Positions 42,856 through 51,490 of a stretch of DNA of 64,000 nucleotides are shown piece after piece. The notes below the pieces were generated by a model. It saw only the letters and a program-made list of their open reading frames with translations, made no database searches and was not told where the DNA came from. The first letter of the stretch is position 1. Each line of letters starts with the position of its first letter. Both the position numbers and the translations under genes were made by a program. This stretch comes from Paenibacillus sp. J23TS9 (lineage in GTDB: Bacteria > Bacillota > Bacilli > Paenibacillales > Paenibacillaceae), in the NCBI RefSeq assembly GCF_018403225.1, contig NZ_BOSG01000002.1:634881-698880 (forward strand). The letters run 5' to 3'.

Positions 42856-44649
42856 CTAGATGATATCGGATTGCCGTGCATTTTCGTAAGGCTCGGACAG
42901 CAGCACCGGCAAATGCATGCGGCACAGCGTGCCCTGCTCAAGCGAAATGATCTCAAGCTCGCCCTTGTCCTTGAACAACAGGCGCAGCCGCTCCCGCACG
43001 TTCTGCAGCCCGATGCTCGGACGCTTTCGTCTTTCACCGCGATTGCTGCCGGACTGCTCGACCCCGGCGCCATTGTCCTCGACTTCCAGCGTGAGCCGGT
43101 CCGGCAACAGCGGACTGCGTCCCATCCGGATCAGAATCCGCCCGCCTTCCGCCATATTGCCGATGCCGTGCTGAATCGCGTTGTCCACCAGCGGCTGCAG
43201 GCTCAGCTTCGGCACGAGCGCGTAGATCAACTCCTCATCATAGCTGAACTCCACTTGAAAGCGGTTCCCATATCTCACCTGCTGAATATAGAGGAACGCG
43301 CGTGTAAGCTCAATTTCGTCGCGGAGATGAATCAGGTCTACGTCGGAATTGAGACTCGTCTCCAGCAGCTTCCCGAGGGACAAGCAAATTTCCACGATCT
43401 CTTCGTTACCGCCCCGAAGTCCGATCCACTTCATCGTATTGAGCGTATTGAGCAGGAAATGGGGGTTCATCTGAGCCAGCAGCATTTGAAAATGCACCGC
43501 GTCCTTCTGCCTTTCCTCAACTCGCAGCCGCTGAATGAGTCCGTTCATATCGACCATCATCGTATTGAACGTTCGCGTAAGTTCCAAAATTTCGCCCTTG
43601 TAGCGTTTCTCGGGCAGCCGGATCCGAAGATCCTTGCGGACCGCTTCCTTCATCTTTCGCTGCATATGGGACAGCGGCCTCGTAAATGCATGGGCAATCA
43701 TGAACGCAACCGCAATAAAAGCAGCGGTAATGACATAAAAGGTCACGAAATACTGCTTCTTCAGCGTTTCGATCTCCCCGAACAGCAGCTGGAGCGGAAT
43801 CCGGTCCACGAGGTACCAATCCAGGGAAGACAAATAGCTGTAGTTGACGAGCGAATCGGACTGCTGATCCGTCCAATGTCCGCTCTGCGCCAGGTTCGCG
43901 ATTTCCTGAACGGCTTCCGGGGACAGCGAAGAATCAGGAATCGACCTGGCGATCAGCTCACCGTTACGGGTCATGATGAAGTAGGCCTGATCACTCTCGG
44001 ATTTTTGCAGCATGGATTGGAACCAGAACGAAAAATCGATACTGATGCGCGCCAGACCGTAAGCCCGGTTGCTGCGGTCACGCAGTTCGGCGTACAGGGA
44101 CAGTAAAGTCGGACTTTTGCTGATATCCCTGGATACGTAATTGGCATCGTCGGACACCCAGAGATAGTTGGTCTTGGCCTCCCTCAGCGTCTTGAACGAC
44201 GGATTCGAAACAATCTGGCTGTAGTTCAAGGACTTATTCGGCGGGTAGGATGTATACACATGTCCGCTGTTATCGAGCAGCGTGAAATAGACGGACGGAT
44301 TGTACAGGAAGAAGCTGTTGTTGAGCCCTTTGAATTTATCCTCCATCAACTCCTTGTTGTCCAGGACCGAACGTTCCTCCGGCTTCTGAAGGATACGCCT
44401 CATTTCCGAATCCTGCTCCAGGAAGATCAGCGTTTTGAACGCGATGCTGAGCTGATCCTCAAGCGAACGGTGCAGATTGTCCAGCTGCTCATGACTCTGC
44501 TCGCTGATTTTATTTTGGACGAGCGATTCGATTTTTTGGTAGTTGTACAAGTTCAACACGCTGAACGGAAGCAAAATAACGAGCGCGAACACGGCAAATA
44601 ACCGATATTTCAGCTTGTGGGGAATGAGGTGGCTGAGCCATTTCCGCAT
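42856..44649 (-). CDS. YesM-type sensor histidine kinase
   Basis: A 597-residue protein. TM1 lies at about 17-40, an extracytoplasmic dCache-like domain at about 41-300, TM2 at about 303-325, then HAMP (AHAFTRPLSHMQRKMKEAVRKDLRIRL). The His_kinase domain has the HFQMLLAQMNPHFLLNTLNTMKW block (phosphorylated His). The HATPase has LSLQPLVDNAIQHG and VEDNGAGVEQ. This is the LytS/YesM subclass that senses extracellular sugars or the loaded binding protein. AGGAG lies 8 bases before ATG 44649. Confidence 0.94.
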   Translation of the reverse strand: MRKWLSHLIPHKLKYRLFAVFALVILLPFSVLNLYNYQKIESLVQNKISEQSHEQLDNLHRSLEDQLSIAFKTLIFLEQDSEMRRILQKPEERSVLDNKELMEDKFKGLNNSFFLYNPSVYFTLLDNSGHVYTSYPPNKSLNYSQIVSNPSFKTLREAKTNYLWVSDDANYVSRDISKSPTLLSLYAELRDRSNRAYGLARISIDFSFWFQSMLQKSESDQAYFIMTRNGELIARSIPDSSLSPEAVQEIANLAQSGHWTDQQSDSLVNYSYLSSLDWYLVDRIPLQLLFGEIETLKKQYFVTFYVITAAFIAVAFMIAHAFTRPLSHMQRKMKEAVRKDLRIRLPEKRYKGEILELTRTFNTMMVDMNGLIQRLRVEERQKDAVHFQMLLAQMNPHFLLNTLNTMKWIGLRGGNEEIVEICLSLGKLLETSLNSDVDLIHLRDEIELTRAFLYIQQVRYGNRFQVEFSYDEELIYALVPKLSLQPLVDNAIQHGIGNMAEGGRILIRMGRSPLLPDRLTLEVEDNGAGVEQSGSNRGERRKRPSIGLQNVRERLRLLFKDKGELEIISLEQGTLCRMHLPVLLSEPYENARQSDII

Positions 44650-44812
44650 CACGAGAACTCCTTTTCACTCTTGGTGCTCCCATTATATCTCACCCCTTGT
44701 CTGTAATTAACAATGTTCGTGCAATAGCGTAAAAATGTAGTGTCTCAAGTCGGTCAATTGCATCAAATTGTTCTATTGACACGAAAGGTGCTCCATTTTC
44801 CATAAAAAAAAA

Positions 44813-44832
44813 CGGCGCCAAATGCAGCGCCG
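44813..44832 (-). terminator. Terminator of the esterase gene
   Basis: CGGCGC/GCGCCG stem with an 8-base loop followed by TTTTTTTTTATGG on the minus strand, 90 bases past the stop. Confidence 0.8.
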
Positions 44833-44922
44833 CTTTCCTAACCTTCGCCTGTTCGTTTCTCAACTGCCTCCAGTCAGTGACGGGCAAGATCCGATCGATC
44901 TTTAAATTCCTATTCATGATTC

Positions 44923-45894
44923 CTACTCTTCGAACCAGTCGGGGAAATGCTTCCGCAAATAGTCCAGCTTGATCTCCGTGTGACCGGCGCCTCCGCCTTC
45001 ATGCCCGTTAAACGGATAAATGACGATGTCTTTGCTGCTTGCGATCCGGTTATAGGTTGCGAAGTACATTTGCGGCGGACATGTTTCATCCTTCAGCCCG
45101 ACACTGGCTAACACCCGGCAATGGATGCGGTCCGCCAGGTTCATCGTATCAAAATAACTCAGGTTATCCATCACGAGGTCGGTTTGCTCCGGGTGTTTGT
45201 TCAGATATTCGGCTACCGCCGCGAAAGCGCCGTGATTGCCTTCGATTCGGCAGACGAGGTTGCTGTTGCTCGGCACGTCCACCATGGAGAGCACTGGTCG
45301 GTCGTCCAAAGCCGATACCGCCGTACCGAGCGCTCCGCCTTGGCTGCCGCCTTCGATGACGATTTTCGAAGCGTCGATATCCTCCTGGGCGCAGGCAAAG
45401 TCAATCGCCTTCAATGCATCCATATAAGCATACCGGTAATAGTATTCCCATTTGTTATGTACGCCTTTGCTGGCTACATTCGCCGTATACCCGTGGGAGT
45501 AAGAAGCGTTGTTGCCCGTCCGTCCGCCCTGGTCGCGGCAGTCCACGGACAATACGGCCATCCCCATCATCACCCAGTGCATCAGCTCAGAGGGCTTGCC
45601 CCTGCTGCCATTAAAGCCGTGATAATGGATCAGGCACGGGTATTTCTCTTTTTTCACGAATGCCGGAACGATCAGCCAGCCGTGAATTCGAGTCTCATCC
45701 ATCCCGAAATAGGAAATTTCGTATACCTTCGCATGGCTGGCCGGATAATCGACCCGATCCCTGCGCGGATCAAGCGGGACTTCTTCCTTGGCCTGCTTAA
45801 TGGTCGTCTCCCAGAACTCGTCAAAATCATCCTGCTTGGTAAGAGGGGGAAGATAGCTGTACAGCTCCTTCGATACCTCGTCTATGTAGCCCAT
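44923..45894 (-). CDS. Acetyl xylan esterase / cephalosporin-C deacetylase family
   Basis: A 323-residue alpha/beta hydrolase of the AXE1 family (CE7). The catalytic triad is Ser184 in GGSQGG, Asp269 (VGLKDETCPP) and His298 (NGHEGGG). The oxyanion region is YHGFNGSRG and the RDQGGR signature is present. CE7 enzymes remove acetyl groups from short xylo-oligosaccharides and from cephalosporins; no signal peptide, so intracellular. ATG 45894 has GGAGG 8 bases upstream and gives the family N-terminus. It fits the neighbouring sugar uptake cluster, which may therefore carry acetylated oligosaccharides (inference). Confidence 0.9.
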   Translation of the reverse strand: MGYIDEVSKELYSYLPPLTKQDDFDEFWETTIKQAKEEVPLDPRRDRVDYPASHAKVYEISYFGMDETRIHGWLIVPAFVKKEKYPCLIHYHGFNGSRGKPSELMHWVMMGMAVLSVDCRDQGGRTGNNASYSHGYTANVASKGVHNKWEYYYRYAYMDALKAIDFACAQEDIDASKIVIEGGSQGGALGTAVSALDDRPVLSMVDVPSNSNLVCRIEGNHGAFAAVAEYLNKHPEQTDLVMDNLSYFDTMNLADRIHCRVLASVGLKDETCPPQMYFATYNRIASSKDIVIYPFNGHEGGGAGHTEIKLDYLRKHFPDWFEE

Positions 45895-46187
45895 CGTGTC
45901 ATCCTCCTTCATAACTAGCAGTATAGCGGATGAATCTCGCATTTGCATTGAACTATTTGGTGATAAATTTGTGTGTTTGATGAAGTCGTAAATATGTTAA
46001 AAACGCCAATGACACGTGATGTCAGAGGCGTATTTTAAACATCAATAGGATGCGGCCAAATTTATCCCGCCGTTGTAATCATTGAATTTGTTTTCATTCA
46101 ATTTTCAAACTCGGTTCGCTCGTAACCATCTTTGATTCCTTCGCATGGCTTGCAGCAATACATGGACCATCATATACGATATTTTTG

Positions 46188-46346
46188 TTATTCGATGGTG
46201 TTTTTTGTTGCCTTATACATATTTTCTACGTACTCGTCGACTTCATCACGTGACATGCGTAAGCGATTCACCGAAGAGCCATATCCAATTTCCTTCTTAC
46301 CTTCCTCTAGTCCCTTGAAAATCCCATCCGCGAAGGCCTCCAAAAT
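46188..46346 (-). pseudogene. C-terminal remnant of a short-chain dehydrogenase/reductase-like gene
   Basis: The minus-strand frame from 46346 to the TAA at 46190-46188 encodes about 52 residues, including IFKGLEEGKKEIGYGSSV and RMSRDEVDEYVENMYKATKN. This resembles the C-terminal end of DltE-like SDR oxidoreductases. Two in-frame TAA codons stand immediately upstream (46352-46347) and no start or NAD-binding region exists, so the gene has lost its 5' part. The family call rests on C-terminal similarity only. Confidence 0.5.
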
Positions 46347-46375
46347 TTATTATCATTGCCGACAGGATAGGATAC

Positions 46376-46397
46376 GACTTAAACCACGGTTTAAGTC
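46376..46397. promoter_or_regulatory. 22-bp perfect palindrome, possible operator
   Basis: GACTTAAACC (46376-46385) and GGTTTAAGTC (46388-46397) around AC. No T run follows on either strand, so an operator is more likely than a terminator. It lies between the two gene remnants and has no intact regulator beside it. Confidence 0.5.
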
Positions 46398-46425
46398 AAC
46401 AAAAAAATCAAAATGAAAACGAAAT

Positions 46426-46458
46426 AACCAGTCTCCGGTTTTATTCCGACGACTGGTT
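46426..46458 (-). terminator. Terminator after gene remnant
   Basis: Stem AACCAGTC(T)CCGG/CCG(A)CGACTGGTT, then ATTTCGTTTTC on the minus strand. It directly follows the stop codon of the 46441-46620 remnant and is probably a relic of its gene. Confidence 0.65.
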
Positions 46459-46620
46459 ACTTAGATGAGCATGATGTCCGTGATGCGGAAACCAGCGATG
46501 CGCTTGAAGATTGCCGTCAAATACCATAAATTCATCAATCATAATGTCTCCGTCGCGTAATTCTACAACTCTCTTTAAGTCTAGTATATCTTTTTTGAAT
46601 GAAATGAGAGTATAACAACA
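46441..46620 (-). pseudogene. C-terminal remnant, possibly of an ABC transporter ATPase
   Basis: The minus-strand frame after a TAG at 46623-46621 runs 59 codons to TAA 46443-46441, without a start near the front. It contains LKRVVELRDGDIMIDEFMVF and a His-rich end HRWFPHHGHHAHL. The KRVVELRDGDI block recalls the end of MacB/LolD-type ATPases (DRVIELRDGRI). The identification is weak; that it is a truncated coding relic is better supported, because a terminator follows its stop. Confidence 0.35.
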
Positions 46621-46830
46621 CTAGCATTGGCTTCTCCAGATGCAGTGGTAGTTTTGATATCGTCCTAGCATTTATGTCTAAGAGAAATTTCATTTGCTCT
46701 CTATGTTCCTCGGTAGCGGACCAGGTTATGAAAATGAATATTTTTTTAAATAATTACCATAATGAAGAAGGAGAATCAAATAGAATACATAATAAAAGAT
46801 TATAAGAAAGTCAAAACACAGGAGGTAATT

Positions 46831-47226
46831 ATGGGTAGAATCGTTCATTTCGAAATTCATGTAGATGATATGGAACGCGCTAAGAAATTTTATGGAGAGA
46901 TATTTGGATGGACGTTTGAGGATTGGAGCGAATATGCTGGAATGCCCTACTTCGGAGCTGTGACAGGCGATGCAGATGAACTGGGAATCAATGGGGCTTT
47001 GATGCAGCGTCAAGGCGCCTCCCCAGAGCCCGGTCAGGCTATGAACGGCTATGCATGTACTATGGGAGTGGAAGATTACGATTCTACTGAAACAAAAATT
47101 CTTAATCTTGGAGGCAAGCTCGCATTACCCAAGTATGCATTGCCTGGAATGGCCTGGCAAGGATATTACATCGACACAGAAGGAAATACTTTCGGTATTC
47201 ATCAGCCAGATAAGAATGCGAAATAA
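46831..47226 (+). CDS. VOC (glyoxalase/bleomycin-resistance fold) protein
   Basis: A 131-residue protein with a paired beta-alpha-beta VOC fold: HFEIHVDDMERAKKFYGEIFGW at the start, and PGMAWQGYYIDTEGNTFGIHQPD at the end. His and Glu in the expected metal positions are present (HFEIH; TEGNTFGIHQ). This subfamily is the PhnB/YdeO-like type with unknown substrate. I chose ATG 46831 with CAGGAGG 5 bases upstream; the longer frame from 46762 has no ribosome binding site. It is an isolated gene after the decayed region. Confidence 0.87.
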   Translation: MGRIVHFEIHVDDMERAKKFYGEIFGWTFEDWSEYAGMPYFGAVTGDADELGINGALMQRQGASPEPGQAMNGYACTMGVEDYDSTETKILNLGGKLALPKYALPGMAWQGYYIDTEGNTFGIHQPDKNAK

Positions 47227-47250
47227 GATTATCTCTTCCGCACATGGGAA

Positions 47251-47277
47251 AACCCGGCCATAGGAGGCCGGGTTTTT
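47251..47277. terminator. Bidirectional terminator between VOC and alpha-galactosidase genes
   Basis: AACCCGGCC/GGCCGGGTT with a 6-base loop; TTTTTAA on the plus side and TTTTCCC on the minus side. It serves both convergent genes. Confidence 0.88.
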
Positions 47278-47352
47278 AAGTATGGAGGCGAAGAGAGATA
47301 CTGGGGTGTGCCTGGCCCTATTCCTGGTCTTCCCTTTATCCCCCAAAATGGT

Positions 47353-49530
47353 TTACTCGATTGAATTGACTCTCTCATCCGTAAATGCCAGTATCACTTC
47401 TGCCTCTTCCCGTTCAAAGAGAACCTCAAGCCTTACCGTTTCGCCCTCAGGCGTGATCCGGGTTCCAGCTCCTAAGGCACTTTCACTGGAAAGAGCAAAA
47501 TGGTCTGGTACATAGATCCAATAATGCTCCGATGTGCCAGCTACGCCTTCCAGTTTCAATGTCAGCTGGTCCTGCTGCCATTGCTCCGACTGAACACTGA
47601 CAAAGTCCATACTGACATGGCGTGATGAAGCAATCAGCATCGGGCGCCCGTTAACCGGGCGGACAGCGAGCAGCTGACAGCTGCCGACCTCAAGCTCCCG
47701 GCAGGGGATCGAGTCAGTATGTCTGCCCAAGTACTCCTGCTGCCAGAAGTCGAATACCGCATACTCCTGGTCCGGTGCAAGTCCTAGATTCGCCGTTTCC
47801 ACCGATGCTGCCTGTAATGCCTCCGTAGCGAAACGGCCGGCTACGCACCAGCTTCTGTCTTCGGTCTGCATATGGATCGCCCAGAGTGTTGAAAAAGGAT
47901 GGCGTGCCGCCTCCGCTTGCCCTGCTGCTTGAGCGGAGATTGCATCCCGTTCCTTCGGGTCCGCTTTATGCAGCTCAACCGCGTATCCTTTGATATGCGT
48001 CCAGGCAAAGGCAGGCATGTTCATATCCAGGGGTCCGGTCTCAGCGGTAACCGTATGGAGCGGTGGAAGATTGCGCTGGACCATGTTAATTCTTTCATCG
48101 TCGTAATGTTCCGGCTTGTCGCTGATCATCAGCAATCCTCCCGTAAGTGAAACCAGGGATATAGCCGACTTGGCCCATTCCTGCGGCGCTCGCACGCAGA
48201 CATGGTCCGGATCATTCAGAAAAAGAATCCGGTGCGTATGGAACCATCGCGCCGTCTCCACCAGCTGCATTCGTATCGCTGGCCAGCTTGGATTCGCGTC
48301 CGTCGCAACACGGCATGCATCTGCCAGCCCCACGGCTTCGCTAAGTACGCCCCAGCAGGACAACAGGTAGGCTTCCCCGCCAATCTGCTCCCTCGCGCAT
48401 TCCAGGAAAGCCCTGAATTTCGCCTCCGCCTCGTCACCCGTCATGACTCCCGCCTTGACCGCTTCATGCAGCCCGTCATAGATCAAATGGCGGATCGCAT
48501 CGGTCTTAAAGTACGTGTACCCGGCATCTTTCAGTCCCTTGTAATAAGGGGCCACATGTTCAGCCAGCGTTTCCGGTGAGCAGTCCAGAACATATTGAAT
48601 CCATTTGCCCTTGATTGGATTCCCATCTTCGCCTTTGACGCATGCCGTTCCGGAAGACGCGAAATCCGGATTCGTGACAACCGCATTCGTCCAGATGCCG
48701 GGCTTCAGCCCATGGGCCTCGATGCTGGACACCAATCCCGCGTGTCCCGAGGGAAACTTCTCGTTGGTCGTCAGCCACGCATCGGCCACTCTCCCGGTGG
48801 CCTCCGGCGGAACCAACGGAAGCTGGTAGCCATCGTCCAGTTGGATATATTCAAGGCCATAGGCCTTGAAATGATCGCTTATGAAACGGGAGGCATCCAT
48901 CACATGCTCCTCCCGAATGTCACTTCGGTACGCTTCCCATGAGCACCATCCGGCCACCGGTTTCAAGTCCGGCCGCCGTTCCCATGGCTTATGGTAAGCG
49001 TAATTCAGATGTTTGCGGTAATACTGCATGCGCAGATTAATAATCCATGGGGTCATGCCAACCTCCACGTCAATTTCGGCAAAAGAAGTGCCCTCTTCCG
49101 TCTTTTGAATCCGGTCGCATGCCCACCGCCACTCGGCTCCGTGCCAGTCGATCAGCAAATCCTGCATCACGTCATATAATCCGTTGGCACCGTATAGGGT
49201 CGGCCTGCCGCACTGCCCCAGTATCGCTTCTCCATCGCCCGCCCGCCGTGGACGCATATTCAATGCATCCCCGCTCAGCTCGAATCGCACACGAACCGTC
49301 TGGGGTTCATCCAAGGCCAAATACAACTGCTGGATAAAAGGACTGCTCTGAATGTTTCCATCCGAAATGCGACGGTAATACTCCTTGCCGCCGGGAGGCA
49401 GCTGAATGGAAATGATCGTGAATCCGTTATATTCATATTTCAGCTGGTTCGTTTTCTCGTCCAGAACATGATTGGCCTGAACGCACGGTGGCTCCGCGGT
49501 CACGGGGCGATGCTGCTGTTTGAGCTTCAT
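47353..49530 (-). CDS. GH36-type alpha-galactosidase
   Basis: A 725-residue protein without a signal peptide. A beta-sandwich N-terminal domain (1-185) precedes a TIM barrel with the melibiase-like signatures GWCSWEAYRSDI (194), YIQLDDGYQLP (228), FPSGHAGLVSSIEAHGLKPGIWTN (259), YFKTDAIRH with likely nucleophile Asp344, and RVATDANPSW with likely acid/base Asp411. A C-terminal beta domain follows. Family assignment is firm at the GH36/GH27 clan level; the glycan is probably an alpha-galactoside brought in by the upstream LplA/B/C-type transporter. AAAGGAGG lies 10 bases before ATG 49530. Confidence 0.87.
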   Translation of the reverse strand: MKLKQQHRPVTAEPPCVQANHVLDEKTNQLKYEYNGFTIISIQLPPGGKEYYRRISDGNIQSSPFIQQLYLALDEPQTVRVRFELSGDALNMRPRRAGDGEAILGQCGRPTLYGANGLYDVMQDLLIDWHGAEWRWACDRIQKTEEGTSFAEIDVEVGMTPWIINLRMQYYRKHLNYAYHKPWERRPDLKPVAGWCSWEAYRSDIREEHVMDASRFISDHFKAYGLEYIQLDDGYQLPLVPPEATGRVADAWLTTNEKFPSGHAGLVSSIEAHGLKPGIWTNAVVTNPDFASSGTACVKGEDGNPIKGKWIQYVLDCSPETLAEHVAPYYKGLKDAGYTYFKTDAIRHLIYDGLHEAVKAGVMTGDEAEAKFRAFLECAREQIGGEAYLLSCWGVLSEAVGLADACRVATDANPSWPAIRMQLVETARWFHTHRILFLNDPDHVCVRAPQEWAKSAISLVSLTGGLLMISDKPEHYDDERINMVQRNLPPLHTVTAETGPLDMNMPAFAWTHIKGYAVELHKADPKERDAISAQAAGQAEAARHPFSTLWAIHMQTEDRSWCVAGRFATEALQAASVETANLGLAPDQEYAVFDFWQQEYLGRHTDSIPCRELEVGSCQLLAVRPVNGRPMLIASSRHVSMDFVSVQSEQWQQDQLTLKLEGVAGTSEHYWIYVPDHFALSSESALGAGTRITPEGETVRLEVLFEREEAEVILAFTDERVNSIE

Positions 49531-49584
49531 CTTTTTTCATCCTCCTTTATCGAATCCAAGCCGGTATCCATCGTTGGCTAACCA

Positions 49585-50481
49585 TCATCCTTTTACCGCA
49601 CCGAGCGTGATGCCTCCCACGAAATACTTTTGAAAAAAGGGATATACGAATATGATCGGCACCGTCACCACCATGGAAGTCGCCGCACGTAGCGTCAATG
49701 GCGAGATATTGCGGAATTTGCTGTACGCCAGCTGCTGGTCCGCCACCTGCTGCAGCGCTTCAACCTCAAGCAGCAGCCTGCGAAGATAGACCTGCAGCGT
49801 ATCCCAATGTCCGTTTGAATTGTACAAAATCACGTCAAACCAGGCATTCCAGTGCCCCACCGAGCTGAATACCGCAATGGAGGCGAATACGGGCAGCGAA
49901 ACCGGAAAAATAATCCGGAAGTAAATCAGGAGCTCTCCCGCTCCGTCGATCCTCGCGGATTCCGAAAGCGATTCGGGCAGATTTTGCATGTAGGATGCCA
50001 TAATCAGCATGTAGTACGCGTTTAACAGGCCGGGAATCCAGTAGACATGGAAGGTGTTGATCAATCCCAGCTTCATCATCAGCATGTAAGTCGGAATGAG
50101 TCCCCCGCCAAAGTACATCGTGAACAAAAATAGCAGCCGAATCATTTTCCGTCCCGAAAAGCCGCGGATGGTCACGATATAAGCCAGAAGCCCGGTCATA
50201 AAGACACAGGTGGTCGTTCCGACAACAACCCTCAGTATGGAAATGCCCAGTCCGGAGAGTAGACGCTTATTTTGGAACAGGAGCATATAGGAATCCAGGG
50301 AAAACTGGCGGGGTATAAAATAGATGCCTCCTCTTGCCGCATCCGCCCCGTCGTTCAAGGATAAGGCAAGCAGGTTGATAAACGGGTACAGCATAGCCAA
50401 TGACAAAACAAGCATGATCATCACATTGCATAGGTCGAACACCCTGCTTCCGAGACTCGGTTTCAAGAACGACGGCTCCAT
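49585..50481 (-). CDS. ABC transporter permease, LplC/YtcP type
   Basis: A 298-residue six-helix permease with EAA loop LSESARIDGAGELLIYFRIIFPV near 200 and the family end YPFFQKYFVGGITLGAVKG. ATG 50481 has AAGGAGG 8 bases upstream, whereas the longer frame from 50541 reads back into the preceding gene. It overlaps no neighbour after this correction and lies 13 bases from the LplB-type gene. Confidence 0.93.
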   Translation of the reverse strand: MEPSFLKPSLGSRVFDLCNVMIMLVLSLAMLYPFINLLALSLNDGADAARGGIYFIPRQFSLDSYMLLFQNKRLLSGLGISILRVVVGTTTCVFMTGLLAYIVTIRGFSGRKMIRLLFLFTMYFGGGLIPTYMLMMKLGLINTFHVYWIPGLLNAYYMLIMASYMQNLPESLSESARIDGAGELLIYFRIIFPVSLPVFASIAVFSSVGHWNAWFDVILYNSNGHWDTLQVYLRRLLLEVEALQQVADQQLAYSKFRNISPLTLRAATSMVVTVPIIFVYPFFQKYFVGGITLGAVKG

Positions 50482-50494
50482 TTCTGTTCCCTCC

Positions 50495-51457
50495 TTAAAA
50501 AATCGACGTATCGAGCACTTTCTTGGAAACGCGGTTCGCACCGAATACCAGGATAACGGCGATCACGGCCTTCATCAGCCCGACAGCGGCTCCATATGAA
50601 TAATTCCCTAGCTGAATCCCGTATTTATAGGCGTAAGTATCAACGACCTCATAATATTCGCGGGTCTGCGCATTACCGATTAACAGCTGCTGTTCGAAAC
50701 CGGCATTCAGGATGCCACCGATCCCCAAAATCCACAGCAGTACGATCGTTGTCCGGATGCCTGGAAGCGTAATGTGCCACATCGCCCCCAGGCGGCCCAA
50801 TCCGTCCACCCTGCCAGCCTCATACACTTCCGAATCCACGCCGGCCATAGCGGACAGATAAATGATCGTGGACCATCCGATATCCTTCCATATATTCGCA
50901 GCCGTGAGAATACCCCAGAAGTATTTCCCTTCCCCCAGAAAGGAGATCGGCTTGCCGATCCATCCGAGACGGAGCAGAATATCATTCAGAATACCTTCGT
51001 TGCCAAGGAGCGTAAATAATATGCTGGCTACGACGACCCAGGAAATAAAATGCGGCAGATACGATATGGTTTGCACGACTTGTTTGAATTTTTTCCTGCG
51101 CAGCTCATTCAGCAAAAGCGCCAGTACAATAGGAGCCGGAAACCCGAACAGGATATTTAATCCGCTGATCGCCAGCGTATTGCGCAGCACATGACTAAAG
51201 TCAGGCGAATGGATAAAATCCTTAAAGTGCTTCAGTCCCACCCAATCGCTCGTAAAAATAGACTTGCCCGGGATGTAATCAACAAAAGCCATCAGAATCC
51301 CATACATCGGTACATAATTGAACAGAATGACCCATGCGATGAGCGGAAGGCAGATGAGCCACAGATTCCGCTCCCGATATAATGTCCTCTTCCAGGTTGC
51401 CGGCTTGGCCGGGCGGACCGGTGCGCTTGGGATGTTCCCAAGAATCGTTTTCTTCAT
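50495..51457 (-). CDS. ABC transporter permease, LplB type
   Basis: A 320-residue six-helix permease. It has the LplB landmarks FNYVPMYGILMAFVDY, VVQTISYLPHFISWVVVA and the EAA loop VYEAGRVDGLGRLGAMWHITLPG, and ends RVSKKVLDTSIF. It pairs with the LplC-type permease next to it. Such transporters import oligosaccharides; here the alpha-galactosidase gene in the same operon suggests alpha-galactosides. Confidence 0.93.
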   Translation of the reverse strand: MKKTILGNIPSAPVRPAKPATWKRTLYRERNLWLICLPLIAWVILFNYVPMYGILMAFVDYIPGKSIFTSDWVGLKHFKDFIHSPDFSHVLRNTLAISGLNILFGFPAPIVLALLLNELRRKKFKQVVQTISYLPHFISWVVVASILFTLLGNEGILNDILLRLGWIGKPISFLGEGKYFWGILTAANIWKDIGWSTIIYLSAMAGVDSEVYEAGRVDGLGRLGAMWHITLPGIRTTIVLLWILGIGGILNAGFEQQLLIGNAQTREYYEVVDTYAYKYGIQLGNYSYGAAVGLMKAVIAVILVFGANRVSKKVLDTSIF

Positions 51458-51490
51458 TCTCCAGTCTCCTCCCTCAAACCATCATGCGCA

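Noticed and set aside
42832..44106. 424-codon plus-strand frame over the YesM-type kinase
   Set aside because: Antisense to a complete, motif-rich kinase; His/Gln/Leu-rich composition is typical of the complement of such genes.
44690..44917. 75-codon minus-strand frame between esterase and kinase genes
   Set aside because: It spans the esterase terminator (44813-44832), lacks a ribosome binding site, and covers the regulatory 16-mer; no protein family is suggested.
46132..46416. 94-codon plus-strand frame in the decayed region
   Set aside because: It is antisense to the SDR-like remnant, whose minus-strand frame gives a sensible C-terminal sequence.
47281..47345. tRNA gene behind the terminator at 47251
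   Set aside because: Only the last eight or nine bases look like a tRNA acceptor end; there is no T-arm TTCRA motif or cloverleaf.
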